Assembly: GCF_024168645.1 (NCBI RefSeq)
Contig: NZ_JALJWF010000001.1
Coordinates: 6,655,449-6,719,448 of the forward strand
Direction of reading: 5' to 3'
Length of the DNA: 64,000 nucleotides
From: Pseudomonas sp. GGS8
GTDB lineage: Bacteria; Pseudomonadota; Gammaproteobacteria; Pseudomonadales; Pseudomonadaceae
Shown here piece by piece: positions 53,025 to 61,680 of this stretch. A program made the position numbers and the translations under genes. The notes beneath the pieces were generated by a model. That model did no database searches. It had not been told where the DNA came from and worked only from the letters and a program-made list of their open reading frames with translations. Within the stretch, counting starts at the first letter, position 1. Each line of letters begins with the position of its first letter.

Positions 53025-54053
53025 TCAGTTAGTCATTGATGCCGCTTCGAGGTCTCCCGCGCGAAACTTTATTGCCAGTACAAGCAGTGGAGCATAGGCC
53101 AGAATCAGGCCCAAACTACCGTCCAGGCCATAATGTGTAACCCCTAGAGCAATTGGCAACAACCAAAGCAAATTGATCGCCCCAACAGCTGCTGTCACCG
53201 GCAAATGCTTGCCAAACCGGCGGGAGGCGAACTGATAGGCATGACTACGGTGCGCTTCATAAACCTTATCGCCTCTGAGCAAACGGCGAAACAGGGTGAA
53301 CGTTGCATCAACGATGAATACACCGAGCAAAATCAGCCAGCCCCACAATAAGTCGGCGGAGAACCAAGCGGCTTGAAGCGACAGCCCTCCGAGCACAATG
53401 CCCAGGAATCCACTCCCGGCATCCCCCATGAAAATCCTGGCGGGGGGGAAATTCCAAAAAAGGAAACCCGCCACGGAAACGGCCAGTAGCAATGGCGCCC
53501 AGACCAGATCCGTCGCCCCCCCCACCCAATACAGAAGACACGCGCCAAGACAAACACAAATCGCCTCGACGCTGGCAATGCCATCGATACCATCCATGAA
53601 GTTGTAAAGGTTGAGCAGCCACACCAGATAAAATGCTGCCAACACATGGCCAAACCATCCGAGGTCGAAAGTCCCTCCCCAGATCTCGACGGCCGGCAAT
53701 CCACCCAACCAGAACAGCAACCACATCGATGCAACGAAATGCCCCAGCAAACGCCAACGGGCGGCGATGTGTCCGTGGTCATCCATAAATCCGATAAGGG
53801 CGATCAGAGCGCCTGCGCCAACCATCGCGAAGAAGAATGAGGACGTAACCAACGAATGCACGTGCATCGCACATAGCATCAACAGAAACACCACTACAAT
53901 CGCCACCCCGCCGCCTCTGGGCGTAGGCATGGAATGCGAACTTCGTGCATTGGGAATATCCATCAAACTTCGCGCCAATGCGTACTGACGTAGTAATGCG
54001 GTGAGAATGAACGAAGCAGCACCTGCTGCTGGAAGAAGCCACCAGAGATTCAT
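53025..54053 (-). CDS. WbpL/WecA-type undecaprenyl-phosphate phosphoglycosyl transferase
   Basis: A 342-residue polytopic protein (about ten helices). It belongs to the PNPT family: IPNARSSHSMPTPRGGG, IALIGFMDDHGHI (catalytic Asp pair, DD), LNLYNFMDGIDGIAS and RIFMGDAGSGFLG. It transfers a HexNAc-1-phosphate, FucNAc in P. aeruginosa WbpL, from UDP-sugar to undecaprenyl phosphate and starts O-antigen synthesis. Its start ATG at 54051-54053 overlaps the stop of the upstream epimerase gene. It lies 93 bp upstream of wbpM. Confidence 0.9.
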   Translation of the reverse strand: MNLWWLLPAAGAASFILTALLRQYALARSLMDIPNARSSHSMPTPRGGGVAIVVVFLLMLCAMHVHSLVTSSFFFAMVGAGALIALIGFMDDHGHIAARWRLLGHFVASMWLLFWLGGLPAVEIWGGTFDLGWFGHVLAAFYLVWLLNLYNFMDGIDGIASVEAICVCLGACLLYWVGGATDLVWAPLLLAVSVAGFLFWNFPPARIFMGDAGSGFLGIVLGGLSLQAAWFSADLLWGWLILLGVFIVDATFTLFRRLLRGDKVYEAHRSHAYQFASRRFGKHLPVTAAVGAINLLWLLPIALGVTHYGLDGSLGLILAYAPLLVLAIKFRAGDLEAASMTN

Positions 54054-55021
54054 GCTTGACCGGATTCCAGAAAATGTTGGGCGGTGGAAAGTAACGCCTG
54101 GTTCAGTGTCACAGGTGGAGACCAACCCAACAAACGATGGTTTTTCTCAATGTCGACCTGCAGCGACCCCAACAGGCGCTGACTCATCGCCCCTTTCCCG
54201 GACAGAACCGCAATACAGCGCAAGAGCCCGGAAGGTACTGGTAGAAGACGGACTGGACAGCCCAGGGAGGCTCCCATACGACGCAATAGCCCGGTTGTCG
54301 ACACATCTTCGCCATCGCTCGCCAGAAAGATCTGGTTGGCCGCCGCCGGGTGATCCAAACAGGTTACGATCAGGTCGACCAAATTGTCGATGGCTACCAG
54401 GCTACGACGGTTGTCTATGGCACCCAGGGGCAATGGAACTCCCCGGCTAAGCCAGCGCATCATGCTGAGCATGTTGGCTTTTACACCTGGGCCATAGACC
54501 AGGACCGGCCGGATGATCACGACCTCCATGTCCGTGCTGGCAGCAAGCGCAAGCAAACCTTGCTCCGCCTCATATTTGGAAATACCGTAAGGATCCATCG
54601 GCGCAGGAACGTCATCGGCGGTATAAGGTTTGCCACGGGACGTAACTTCACCGTTGACCTTGATGGAGCTGATATAAACAAAGCGTTTGACGCCAGCCCT
54701 TGCAGCTTGACGAGCGAGATTCAAGGTCCCGTCGACATTGACCTTGCGAAAAGCCATGAGCGGATCACTATCCGATTCACGCATCACATGCACGCGCGCC
54801 GCCAAGTGAACAACAATACCGACATCCGTCAAAGCACTCTGCCAGTCTGTATCCCCGTCAAGTTCTTGTACGGAAACACCACGCACCCCTGAAGGAAAAC
54901 TGCCATGTGGGTGGCGGGTGGAGGCAATAAGGCTATACCGCTGATCCATGCAGAGGGTTTTTATCAGGCTCTTTCCTACAAAGCCCGAGCCACCTGTCAC
55001 AAGAACTAACTCAGAACTCAT
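54050..55021 (-). CDS. NAD-dependent sugar epimerase/reductase (WbpV/WbpK type)
   Basis: A 323-residue extended SDR. The NAD motif VLVTGGSGFVGKSL starts at residue 6, and the catalytic triad is visible as SSIKVNGE and YGISKYEAE (Tyr-x3-Lys). In Pseudomonas O-antigen clusters such enzymes reduce or epimerise the WbpM product to UDP-D-FucNAc or QuiNAc. Its stop overlaps the WbpL-type gene. It is divergent from the plus-strand operon across about 485 bp. Confidence 0.88.
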   Translation of the reverse strand: MSSELVLVTGGSGFVGKSLIKTLCMDQRYSLIASTRHPHGSFPSGVRGVSVQELDGDTDWQSALTDVGIVVHLAARVHVMRESDSDPLMAFRKVNVDGTLNLARQAARAGVKRFVYISSIKVNGEVTSRGKPYTADDVPAPMDPYGISKYEAEQGLLALAASTDMEVVIIRPVLVYGPGVKANMLSMMRWLSRGVPLPLGAIDNRRSLVAIDNLVDLIVTCLDHPAAANQIFLASDGEDVSTTGLLRRMGASLGCPVRLLPVPSGLLRCIAVLSGKGAMSQRLLGSLQVDIEKNHRLLGWSPPVTLNQALLSTAQHFLESGQA

Positions 55022-55505
55022 TTCGATACTCTTTAAACATCGACAGATTTTCTTGGCATCGAAATTTCAAATACTGGACAAAACGACCTAAGGACTTTCA
55101 GAAAAGTCGACAAGGTGTCAAATATTGTAGATCTTGCCAGGCGCTGCTGAACTTCCACACTTACCGGCATCTCCCGGATTTGAACTGGAAGGCCTGCCCC
55201 GCTGCCGCAGGATCAGCCGGAGCAAAAATTCGTGTCAATAGTATCACGGAGCTTTCACTGATCCCATTCGACCGGACGTTTTCGCGACCCCCTGAAAAAC
55301 GGGAGGTTAGCAGGGCACGGACTCTTGTAATCCGCATCAACCGAACAGCACCAGGTACGGGTGTCCGACATTGGCCAGACACCCGTAAAAAAGGTGACGC
55401 TCCATCTAGCTTCGGACTAAAATGCCACTTTTTGCTTTGGTCGCGCGGTTGGCACATTGTCGGTGCACAACTTTAACGTCAACACAGTACGTAAACGAGT
55501 ATTTT
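55022..55505. other. Divergent intergenic region of the polysaccharide locus
   Basis: About 485 bp without a convincing gene; it should hold the promoters of both polysaccharide operons. A 10-bp-arm hairpin (TACGGGTGTC/GACACCCGTA, 55356-55387) is visible. Reading frames across the region lack ribosome-binding sites and family resemblance. Confidence 0.6.
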
Positions 55506-57179
55506 GTGCAGATAATCATCCCAATGTCAGGTTTCGGCGAGCGCTTCCGTCGTGCCGGTTACGCAGTGCCCAAGCCCCTTATTGAAATAGACGGCAAACC
55601 GATCATTGGGCATGTCATTGACATGTTTCCGGGTGAAACGGATTTTATTTTTATTTGCAATCAGGACCACCTGGACAACCCTGATTACCGCATGGCCTCC
55701 ATCCTGCGACATTACTGCCCTACCGGTCAGATTATTGGCATTCCGGCTCATAAGCTTGGTCCGATTCATGCCGTACGTCAGGTAGAGCACCTGATAAAAC
55801 CCGACAGTCCGGTGATCGTTAACTATTGCGATTTTACCTGCTACTGGGATTGGCAACATTTCAAGCAGTTCGTGAAGACGACGGCATGTGCTGGTGCGAT
55901 ACCGGCCTACAAAGGTTTTCACCCGCACACCCTAGGCAGTACCAACTATGCGTATATCCGCGAAGCGCAGGGCTGGGTGCAGGACATTCAAGAGAAGCAA
56001 CCCTACACCGACAATCGCATGGAGGAGTTCGCATCCAGCGGGACTTACTATTTCGACTCGGGCAAGACCATGAGCGAAGCGTTCCGCAAAACGATGGACC
56101 AGCAACTCAACGTCGGTGGCGAGTACTACGTCAGCCTGGCTTACAAGCCTCTGCTGGCGGAAAAACAACCCGTCGCGGTATACCCCCTCCAGCACTTCAT
56201 GCAGTGGGGTACACCGGACGATGTCCGTGAATACAACGGCTGGTCGGCAGCGTTTGAAACGATGAACCGCCAACCGAAACGTTCGCAGACCTCCCCGACA
56301 GGCGCTCTTGTGATCCCGATGGCGGGAATGGGGCAACGATTTGCAAACGAGGGTTATGCACTGACCAAACCGCTGATCCCGGTGTCAGGCAAACCCATGG
56401 TTACCCAGGCCACTGAGGACTTGCCCAAAGCCGAGCACCATGCCTTCGTTCTTCGCCAGGACATGCCCGGTTACGCCGAGATCGCCAAAGAGCTCGAGCG
56501 TGTATTCGCTGGCACTGTGATTGAAACAATCCCGCAAGTAACGGAAGGCCAAGCCTGCACAGCGCTGCTCGGGCTGGAGGCTCTGGAGCGTGCTGTCGCG
56601 GATGTTCAAGGCCCTATCACCTTTGGCGCCTGTGACAATGGTGTCCTTTATGATGAGCAGGCATTTCAGGCCCTGATCGACAATCCGGATGTCGATGTCA
56701 TTGTGTGGGGCGCGAGGGGGCATGCAAATGCCGTCCGCCATCCGCAAATGTTTGGCTGGATTGATGCCGAGAACGGTCGGATTCGTCAAATCTCCGTGAA
56801 GACACCGCTGCAATCCCCGGCGACAGATCCGATCGTCCTGGGAACCTTTACATTCCGCCGCGCGGAAGACTTCCGCCAAGTGGTTTCGCGACTGGTTCAG
56901 CGTGATGGTCGTATCAATGGCGAGTTCTACATTGACTCGACAATTAATGATGCCATCGAATCGGGCCTGCACTGCGAACTGTTCGAAGTCGACAGCTTCC
57001 TGTCATGGGGCACCCCGAATGACCTGCGCACGTTCGAATACTGGCAGTCGTGTTTCCACAAATGGGCAGGTCACCCTTATCGACTGCAGAACGATGGTCG
57101 GATCCCGCGCGACGCTGTTGCCGAACTCGAGTCTCGTTATCAAGCAACGGTGCCAGCATTACCAGGCACCGCAGCATGA
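55506..57179 (+). CDS. Tandem-domain nucleotidyltransferase fusion
   Basis: A 557-residue protein made of two sugar-nucleotidyltransferase-like domains. Domain 1 (residues 1-250): PMSGFGERF, VPKPLIEIDGKPII, metal-binding-like NYCDFTCYWDW, WGTPDDVREYNGW. Domain 2 (residues 266-515): PMAGMGQRF, LTKPLIPVSGKPMV, GACDNGV, WGTPNDLRTFEYW. Both keep the GxGxRF loop and the KPL lysine, so both could be active. The likely reaction is transfer of a nucleotide from NTP to a phosphorylated sugar or polyol. I propose the GTG at 55506-55508 (VQIIIPM); no strong Shine-Dalgarno sequence is seen, so the start is uncertain. The downstream gene overlaps by ATGA. Confidence 0.82.
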   Translation: MQIIIPMSGFGERFRRAGYAVPKPLIEIDGKPIIGHVIDMFPGETDFIFICNQDHLDNPDYRMASILRHYCPTGQIIGIPAHKLGPIHAVRQVEHLIKPDSPVIVNYCDFTCYWDWQHFKQFVKTTACAGAIPAYKGFHPHTLGSTNYAYIREAQGWVQDIQEKQPYTDNRMEEFASSGTYYFDSGKTMSEAFRKTMDQQLNVGGEYYVSLAYKPLLAEKQPVAVYPLQHFMQWGTPDDVREYNGWSAAFETMNRQPKRSQTSPTGALVIPMAGMGQRFANEGYALTKPLIPVSGKPMVTQATEDLPKAEHHAFVLRQDMPGYAEIAKELERVFAGTVIETIPQVTEGQACTALLGLEALERAVADVQGPITFGACDNGVLYDEQAFQALIDNPDVDVIVWGARGHANAVRHPQMFGWIDAENGRIRQISVKTPLQSPATDPIVLGTFTFRRAEDFRQVVSRLVQRDGRINGEFYIDSTINDAIESGLHCELFEVDSFLSWGTPNDLRTFEYWQSCFHKWAGHPYRLQNDGRIPRDAVAELESRYQATVPALPGTAA

Positions 57180-57577
57180 TCAAGCGTGAGCTTGCAGTCT
57201 TTCTGGTCGTAGGCTCGCTGACTGTCCTGATCGACTTCCTGACCTATCGCGGCCTGGTCTGGACTGGGTGGATGAGTGTCGACCAGGCCAAAGCGGCCGG
57301 CTTTCTGACCGGCACCCTGTTTGCTTACTTTGCCAACAAGGTGTGGACTTTCGGCCACAAGGAGCACGCACCTGGCAGCGTATGGCGTTTCGTCCTGCTG
57401 TATGCAATCACGTTGAGCGCCAACGTTCTGGTCAATGCCGGATGCCTGGCGTTACTCAGCACAATGTCCATTGCAGTCCCGGTTGCATTTTTGATTGCCA
57501 CGGGTGTATCGGCCGTTCTCAACTTCCTTGGAATGAAGTTGTTCGTGTTCAAGACCAGCAACCTGGAGAAGTCATGA
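57176..57577 (+). CDS. GtrA-family membrane protein
   Basis: A 133-residue inner-membrane protein with four helices: LAVFLVVGSLTVLIDFLTY, AKAAGFLTGTLFAYFANKVWTF, WRFVLLYAITLSANVLVNAG and VAFLIATGVSAVLNFLGMKLF. The N-K-x-W-x-F motif after helix 2 is the GtrA signature. GtrA proteins are thought to flip undecaprenyl-phosphate-linked sugars to the periplasm. Its start overlaps the stop of the tandem transferase gene; its stop overlaps the GT2 gene (ATGA). Confidence 0.9.
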   Translation: MIKRELAVFLVVGSLTVLIDFLTYRGLVWTGWMSVDQAKAAGFLTGTLFAYFANKVWTFGHKEHAPGSVWRFVLLYAITLSANVLVNAGCLALLSTMSIAVPVAFLIATGVSAVLNFLGMKLFVFKTSNLEKS

Positions 57578-58272
57578 AGTTTTCGCTCATCATCCCCTGC
57601 TACAACGAGTCGGCCAATTTACCGCTGCTGCTGGAACGCTGCAAAGGCTTGGTCGAACAACCTGGCGTAGAGGTGATTCTGGTCGACAATGGCTCCACCG
57701 ACGACAGCCCGCAGGTTCTGGAGCGTCTCTTGCCGACCTATCCCGGATGCAGAAGCGTTCGAGTCGACATCAATCAAGGTTATGGTTTCGGCATTCTTTC
57801 CGGTCTGCGTGCAGCCAAGGGCGAGATTCTCGGCTGGACCCATGCAGACCTGCAAACCGACCCAATGGACGCCATGCATGGCCTGGCGTTCTTTGACCAG
57901 CACGGGCCAGACATTTTCGTAAAAGGACGTCGCTTCGGCCGACCATTGGCAGATGTCGTGTTCACCTTCGGCATGAGCGTTTTCGAAACGGTTCTGCTCG
58001 GCAAACCGATGTGGGATATAAATGCGCAGCCCACCATGTTCTCCAAGGCTTTTTTTGAGCGCTGGCAGGCTGCACCATCAGATTTTGCACTTGATCTGTA
58101 TGCGTACTACCAAGCCCATGTTCAGGGGCTGAAAGTTTATCGATTTGCTGTGCATTTTGGTGAGCGCGCCCATGGCGTTTCGCATTGGAACGTGAACTGG
58201 GCCGCGAAACGGAAGTTCATCCGCAGAACTGTCGATTTCAGTTTGCAACTTAAGAAGAGTCTAAGGACATGA
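57574..58272 (+). CDS. Family 2 glycosyltransferase (DPM1-like)
   Basis: A 232-residue GT-A enzyme: FSLIIPCYNESANLPLLLE, the metal/nucleotide-binding VILVDNGSTDDSP, and GWTHADLQTDP holding the DxD-like acidic residues. It lacks the C-terminal membrane helices of GtrB, resembling soluble dolichol-phosphate-mannose synthase-like proteins. It probably charges undecaprenyl phosphate with a sugar for GtrA to flip. Overlapping start (ATGA) with gtrA and overlapping end with the GDPD-like gene indicate strict coupling. Confidence 0.88.
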   Translation: MKFSLIIPCYNESANLPLLLERCKGLVEQPGVEVILVDNGSTDDSPQVLERLLPTYPGCRSVRVDINQGYGFGILSGLRAAKGEILGWTHADLQTDPMDAMHGLAFFDQHGPDIFVKGRRFGRPLADVVFTFGMSVFETVLLGKPMWDINAQPTMFSKAFFERWQAAPSDFALDLYAYYQAHVQGLKVYRFAVHFGERAHGVSHWNVNWAAKRKFIRRTVDFSLQLKKSLRT

Positions 58273-58874
58273 AGCTCATATCGCATCGGCGTAACACCCG
58301 CCAGGAACTCAATGCTACTGAAGAAAAATATGGCATTGAAGTCGATATCCGCAGCTACGGTAACGACTTGATCATTCACCACGACCCCTGCGTGCCAGGT
58401 GAATCGTTTGATGAGTGGATTGCCGACTATCGGCACGGCACGCTGATTCTGAACGTCAAGGAAGAAGGCCTGGAAGCACGCTTGATCGCGCTGATGAAAG
58501 AGAAAGGAATTGAAGATTACTTCTTCCTCGATCAATCCTTTCCGTTCCTGATCAAGTGGTCCAAAGCCGGCGAACGCCGTTGCGCCGTCCGTGTGTCCGA
58601 GTTCGAATCGATCGAAACGGCGCTGACGCTGGCAGGCAAGGTTGATTGGGTGTGGGTCGACTGCTTCACCCAATTCCCACTCAGCCATGACGACGCCAAG
58701 CGACTGCAGGATGCGGGGTTCAAACTGTGCCTCGTCTCCCCGGAACTCCAGGGCCGTAATGCTGAGGCCGAGATTCCAATGTTGGCGAAACTATTGGCCG
58801 ATCGGAATATTGTTGCCGAAGCGGTTTGCACCAAACGACCGGACCTCTGGGAAACGTTGGCTGCGAACGCATGA
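58269..58874 (+). CDS. Glycerophosphodiester phosphodiesterase-like protein
   Basis: A 201-residue TIM-barrel-type protein. It keeps the GDPD/PI-PLC catalytic pattern: ISHRR (His6), IEVDIRS (Glu24, Asp26) and IIHHDP (His38/Asp39); LNVKEEG matches the following Glu/Lys region. No signal peptide, so it would act in the cytoplasm. In this operon it may cleave a phosphodiester such as a nucleotide-diphospho-polyol or a glycerophospho intermediate. It overlaps both neighbours by four bases. It is shorter than most GDPDs (about 240-250). Confidence 0.72.
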   Translation: MKLISHRRNTRQELNATEEKYGIEVDIRSYGNDLIIHHDPCVPGESFDEWIADYRHGTLILNVKEEGLEARLIALMKEKGIEDYFFLDQSFPFLIKWSKAGERRCAVRVSEFESIETALTLAGKVDWVWVDCFTQFPLSHDDAKRLQDAGFKLCLVSPELQGRNAEAEIPMLAKLLADRNIVAEAVCTKRPDLWETLAANA

Positions 58875-60922
58875 ATATAAAGTTTTTCTGCCACCCGACC
58901 TTTCTGATCGGGTTGGCGCTTCGTCTTGTGCTTGTACTATGGGTAGCCCCTGCACCGGTGACCGAGTGGTATCTGCCATTTCTGGACACCAGCACCAACA
59001 TACTGACACTGAACCCGTGGGGGACATGGCTGGATCAAGGTGGCGCAATCAACGCATTCCCCTATGGCTATGTCATGTGGGCGGCTTTCCTGCCAGCGAT
59101 GTTGCTGTGTAAAGCGCTCTCGCTCCCCCTGATACTCGGATATGGACTGACACTAATAGGCGCAGACTTCCTGCTCCTGACAGTGCTCCGAAAAATAGTG
59201 CCCAACCGTGATCGATTGCTCATTGCGGTGTATTGGGTGTCGCCTATCGTAATCGTCGGCAGTTACGTACTCGGGTTTAACGACCTTATACCGGTGCTTC
59301 TGCTTGCCGGGTCGCTTTACTTCCTCAAGCGTGCGCGATTGATCTTGGCGGGCCTGGTGTTTGTGACCGCGATCTCAGCCAAGCTGAGCATGGTGCTGGC
59401 ACTCCCTTTCTTCCTGATCTACTTGCAACACAACCGCCCTCTGCGTCAGCACCTGCCACGCCTGCTGATCGGTCTGAGCGTAGGCGCCGTCGTGACAGTT
59501 CTGCCATTTCTGCTGTCCAGCGCGGGCGTCAGCATGCTCTTCAACAACCCGGAAATAGGCAAAGTCTACAAGCTGGCATTCAGCATCGGCGATACCACCC
59601 TGTATGTGGTCCCCCTCGCCTACCTGCTGATGCTCTATGCGGCCTGGCGGATCAAACGTCCGAACTTCGAGCTCTTTCACTCCATGCTCGGCATGGTGTT
59701 CCTGCTGGTTGTCCTGATGACGCCGGCGTCTCCGGGATGGTTTATCTGGGCCATTCCATCCCTCGTGGCCTATCAGGCAGCCAGCAACCGGGTTGCGATT
59801 GCTATCACCGGGATTTTTTCGCTGCTCTATGTGGTAAGCGCTCTGCTGGTAACCCCGGACACCAAACTGATCATCGAGCAGGCATCATGGCTGCCGCAAG
59901 CGGCCAGCCAATTGTTGTTCAGCGACAAGCTGTCGTCGTTGGTCCACACCGCCATGGTCGCGACCGGTGTAGTCCTGGCCATTCGAATCTGGCGAGAGTC
60001 TGTCAGCCGCAACGATTACTTCCGTCTCAGCCGCAAGCCATTCGTCATTGGCGTGGCCGGCGACTCTGGCGCGGGCAAGGATACCTATTCGGATGCGATA
60101 AAAGGGCTGTTTGGCGGCCACTCGGTCACAACCCTCTCCGGTGATGACTACCACTTGTGGGACCGTCAGAAGCCGATGTGGCAGGTCATGACTCACTTGA
60201 ACCCCATGGCCAACGACCTTGAAGGCTTCGCCAATGACCTGGTGGCATTGACCGATTCGAAGAATATCCATTCGCGGCATTACGATCATCAAACCGGTCG
60301 CATGAGCCGCCCCTTCATGATCAAGAGTAATGACTTCGTCATTGCCAGCGGCCTGCACGCGCTCTATATGCCGATTCTTCGTGAGTGCTACAACCTGAGT
60401 GTCTACCTCGATATCGACGAAAGCCTGAGGCGCCACTTCAAGCTTCAGCGCGACGTACATCAGCGCGGGCACACCGAAGAGAAGGTGCTGGCCTCCTTCG
60501 AACGCAGAGAGCCGGACTCGGCACGCTTTATTCGTCCACAAGCAGCTTATGCAGACCTAGTGCTGTCCTTGCAGCCCATCCATCCGCGTATTCTGGAAGG
60601 GGCCAGCAAAAACCACCCTCTGCACTTCAAGATCGTGGCGCGCTCGCGCAACGGCCTGAACGAACTTTCGCTCACCCGAGTTCTGGTCGGTGTTTGCGGC
60701 CTGCATGTCGACATGTCAACACGTAACGACGCGACTGAAGTCGAGCTGACCATAGAGGGCGAAACGTCGGCCCAGGACATCGAAATGGCCGCGCGGATGA
60801 TCTGCCCACGAGTCTTCGAATTCCTCGACCTCAAGCCAGAGTGGCAAGACGGCGTGATGGGGTTAATGCAATTGATTACCCTCTCCCATATCAACCAAGC
60901 ACTGACAAAACGGTTCATATAG
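58871..60922 (+). CDS. Membrane GT-C-like domain fused to a uridine kinase/PRK-like kinase
   Basis: A 683-residue protein with an unusual architecture. Residues 1-375 contain about ten membrane helices (FLIGLALRLVLVLWVAPAPV, VSPIVIVGSYVLGFNDLIPV and others), resembling polyprenol-phosphate-sugar-using GT-C enzymes. Residues 388-590 are a P-loop kinase of the uridine kinase/phosphoribulokinase class: Walker A GVAGDSGAGKDT (397-405), LSGDDYHLWDR, HLNPMANDLEGF, ASGLHALYM, LQRDVHQRGHT and PQAAYADLV. About 90 further residues form a C-terminal domain. I recognise no characterised protein with this combination. Start and end overlap the neighbours (ATGA; TAGTG). Confidence 0.75.
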   Translation: MNIKFFCHPTFLIGLALRLVLVLWVAPAPVTEWYLPFLDTSTNILTLNPWGTWLDQGGAINAFPYGYVMWAAFLPAMLLCKALSLPLILGYGLTLIGADFLLLTVLRKIVPNRDRLLIAVYWVSPIVIVGSYVLGFNDLIPVLLLAGSLYFLKRARLILAGLVFVTAISAKLSMVLALPFFLIYLQHNRPLRQHLPRLLIGLSVGAVVTVLPFLLSSAGVSMLFNNPEIGKVYKLAFSIGDTTLYVVPLAYLLMLYAAWRIKRPNFELFHSMLGMVFLLVVLMTPASPGWFIWAIPSLVAYQAASNRVAIAITGIFSLLYVVSALLVTPDTKLIIEQASWLPQAASQLLFSDKLSSLVHTAMVATGVVLAIRIWRESVSRNDYFRLSRKPFVIGVAGDSGAGKDTYSDAIKGLFGGHSVTTLSGDDYHLWDRQKPMWQVMTHLNPMANDLEGFANDLVALTDSKNIHSRHYDHQTGRMSRPFMIKSNDFVIASGLHALYMPILRECYNLSVYLDIDESLRRHFKLQRDVHQRGHTEEKVLASFERREPDSARFIRPQAAYADLVLSLQPIHPRILEGASKNHPLHFKIVARSRNGLNELSLTRVLVGVCGLHVDMSTRNDATEVELTIEGETSAQDIEMAARMICPRVFEFLDLKPEWQDGVMGLMQLITLSHINQALTKRFI

Positions 60923-61680
60923 TGAAGATTTTTGCACCAGAGCGGTTCAATCGCCTCCCCGACGCCATACTGTTCGACACCGATAATACTCTGTACCCCT
61001 ACGATCCGGCGCACGCCGCTGCGCAGCAAGCCGTCAGGGATAAGGTAGTCAATACATTCTCGATCAAACCGGAAGTGTTTGACGCCGCCTTCAAGGAAGC
61101 ACGTCAGCAGGTAAAGACTCGCCTGAAACACACCGCGTCTTCCCATAGTCGCCTCCTGTACCTGCAACGCATGCTCGAGATCATGGGGCTGGGCTCTCAG
61201 GTGCTACTGGCCCTGGATTTCGAACAGACCTACTGGCGAACCTTCCTCAGCAATGCCGTGCTGTTCGATGAAGTCAAAGACCTGCTGGACGATCTGAGAC
61301 TGTTAGGCATCCCTACTGCCATCGTTACCGACCTGACAGCCCAGATCCAGTTTCGCAAGGTGGTCTACTTCGGGCTCGACCATTACTTCGATTACATCGT
61401 GACCAGTGAAGAAGCCGGCTTCGACAAGCCCCACGCAGCCCCCTTCGAAATCGCCCTGGAAAAAATGCGCCCTAAAGGCGATTGCATCTGGATGATTGGC
61501 GACAACCCAATCAATGACATCCGGGGTGGCCGCGAACAGATAAATGCCGTGACGCTGCAAAAGATCCATACCGGCACACCGCTGGGTACGGACGAAAACG
61601 CACCAGACGCCGCGTTTACAGAGTTCCGCGAGTTGCGCCACCTGATTTCCAGACTGGGAGAGAAAAATGAGGTTGCATGA
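60922..61680 (+). CDS. HAD-superfamily hydrolase
   Basis: A 252-residue haloacid-dehalogenase-type phosphatase beginning with GTG at 60922-60924, which overlaps the preceding stop codon TAG. HAD motif I AILFDTDNTLYPYD (nucleophile Asp and Asp+2), motif II IVTDLTA, motif III Lys in GFDKPHAAPFEI, and motif IV MIGDNPINDIRGG. The helical cap between motifs I and II resembles YjjG/phosphoglycolate phosphatase-type C1 caps. Likely dephosphorylates an intermediate of the operon's pathway. It overlaps the next gene by 14 bp. Confidence 0.88.
   Translation: MKIFAPERFNRLPDAILFDTDNTLYPYDPAHAAAQQAVRDKVVNTFSIKPEVFDAAFKEARQQVKTRLKHTASSHSRLLYLQRMLEIMGLGSQVLLALDFEQTYWRTFLSNAVLFDEVKDLLDDLRLLGIPTAIVTDLTAQIQFRKVVYFGLDHYFDYIVTSEEAGFDKPHAAPFEIALEKMRPKGDCIWMIGDNPINDIRGGREQINAVTLQKIHTGTPLGTDENAPDAAFTEFRELRHLISRLGEKNEVA

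Noticed and set aside
55161..55460. Short frames and a tRNA-T-arm-like stretch (CTCCCGGATTTGAACT) in the polysaccharide intergenic region
   Set aside because: A T-arm-like sequence occurs on the minus strand, but no matching acceptor, D or anticodon stems can be built around it; the open frames lack ribosome-binding sites. It may be a degraded remnant, but I cannot support a tRNA or attachment site.
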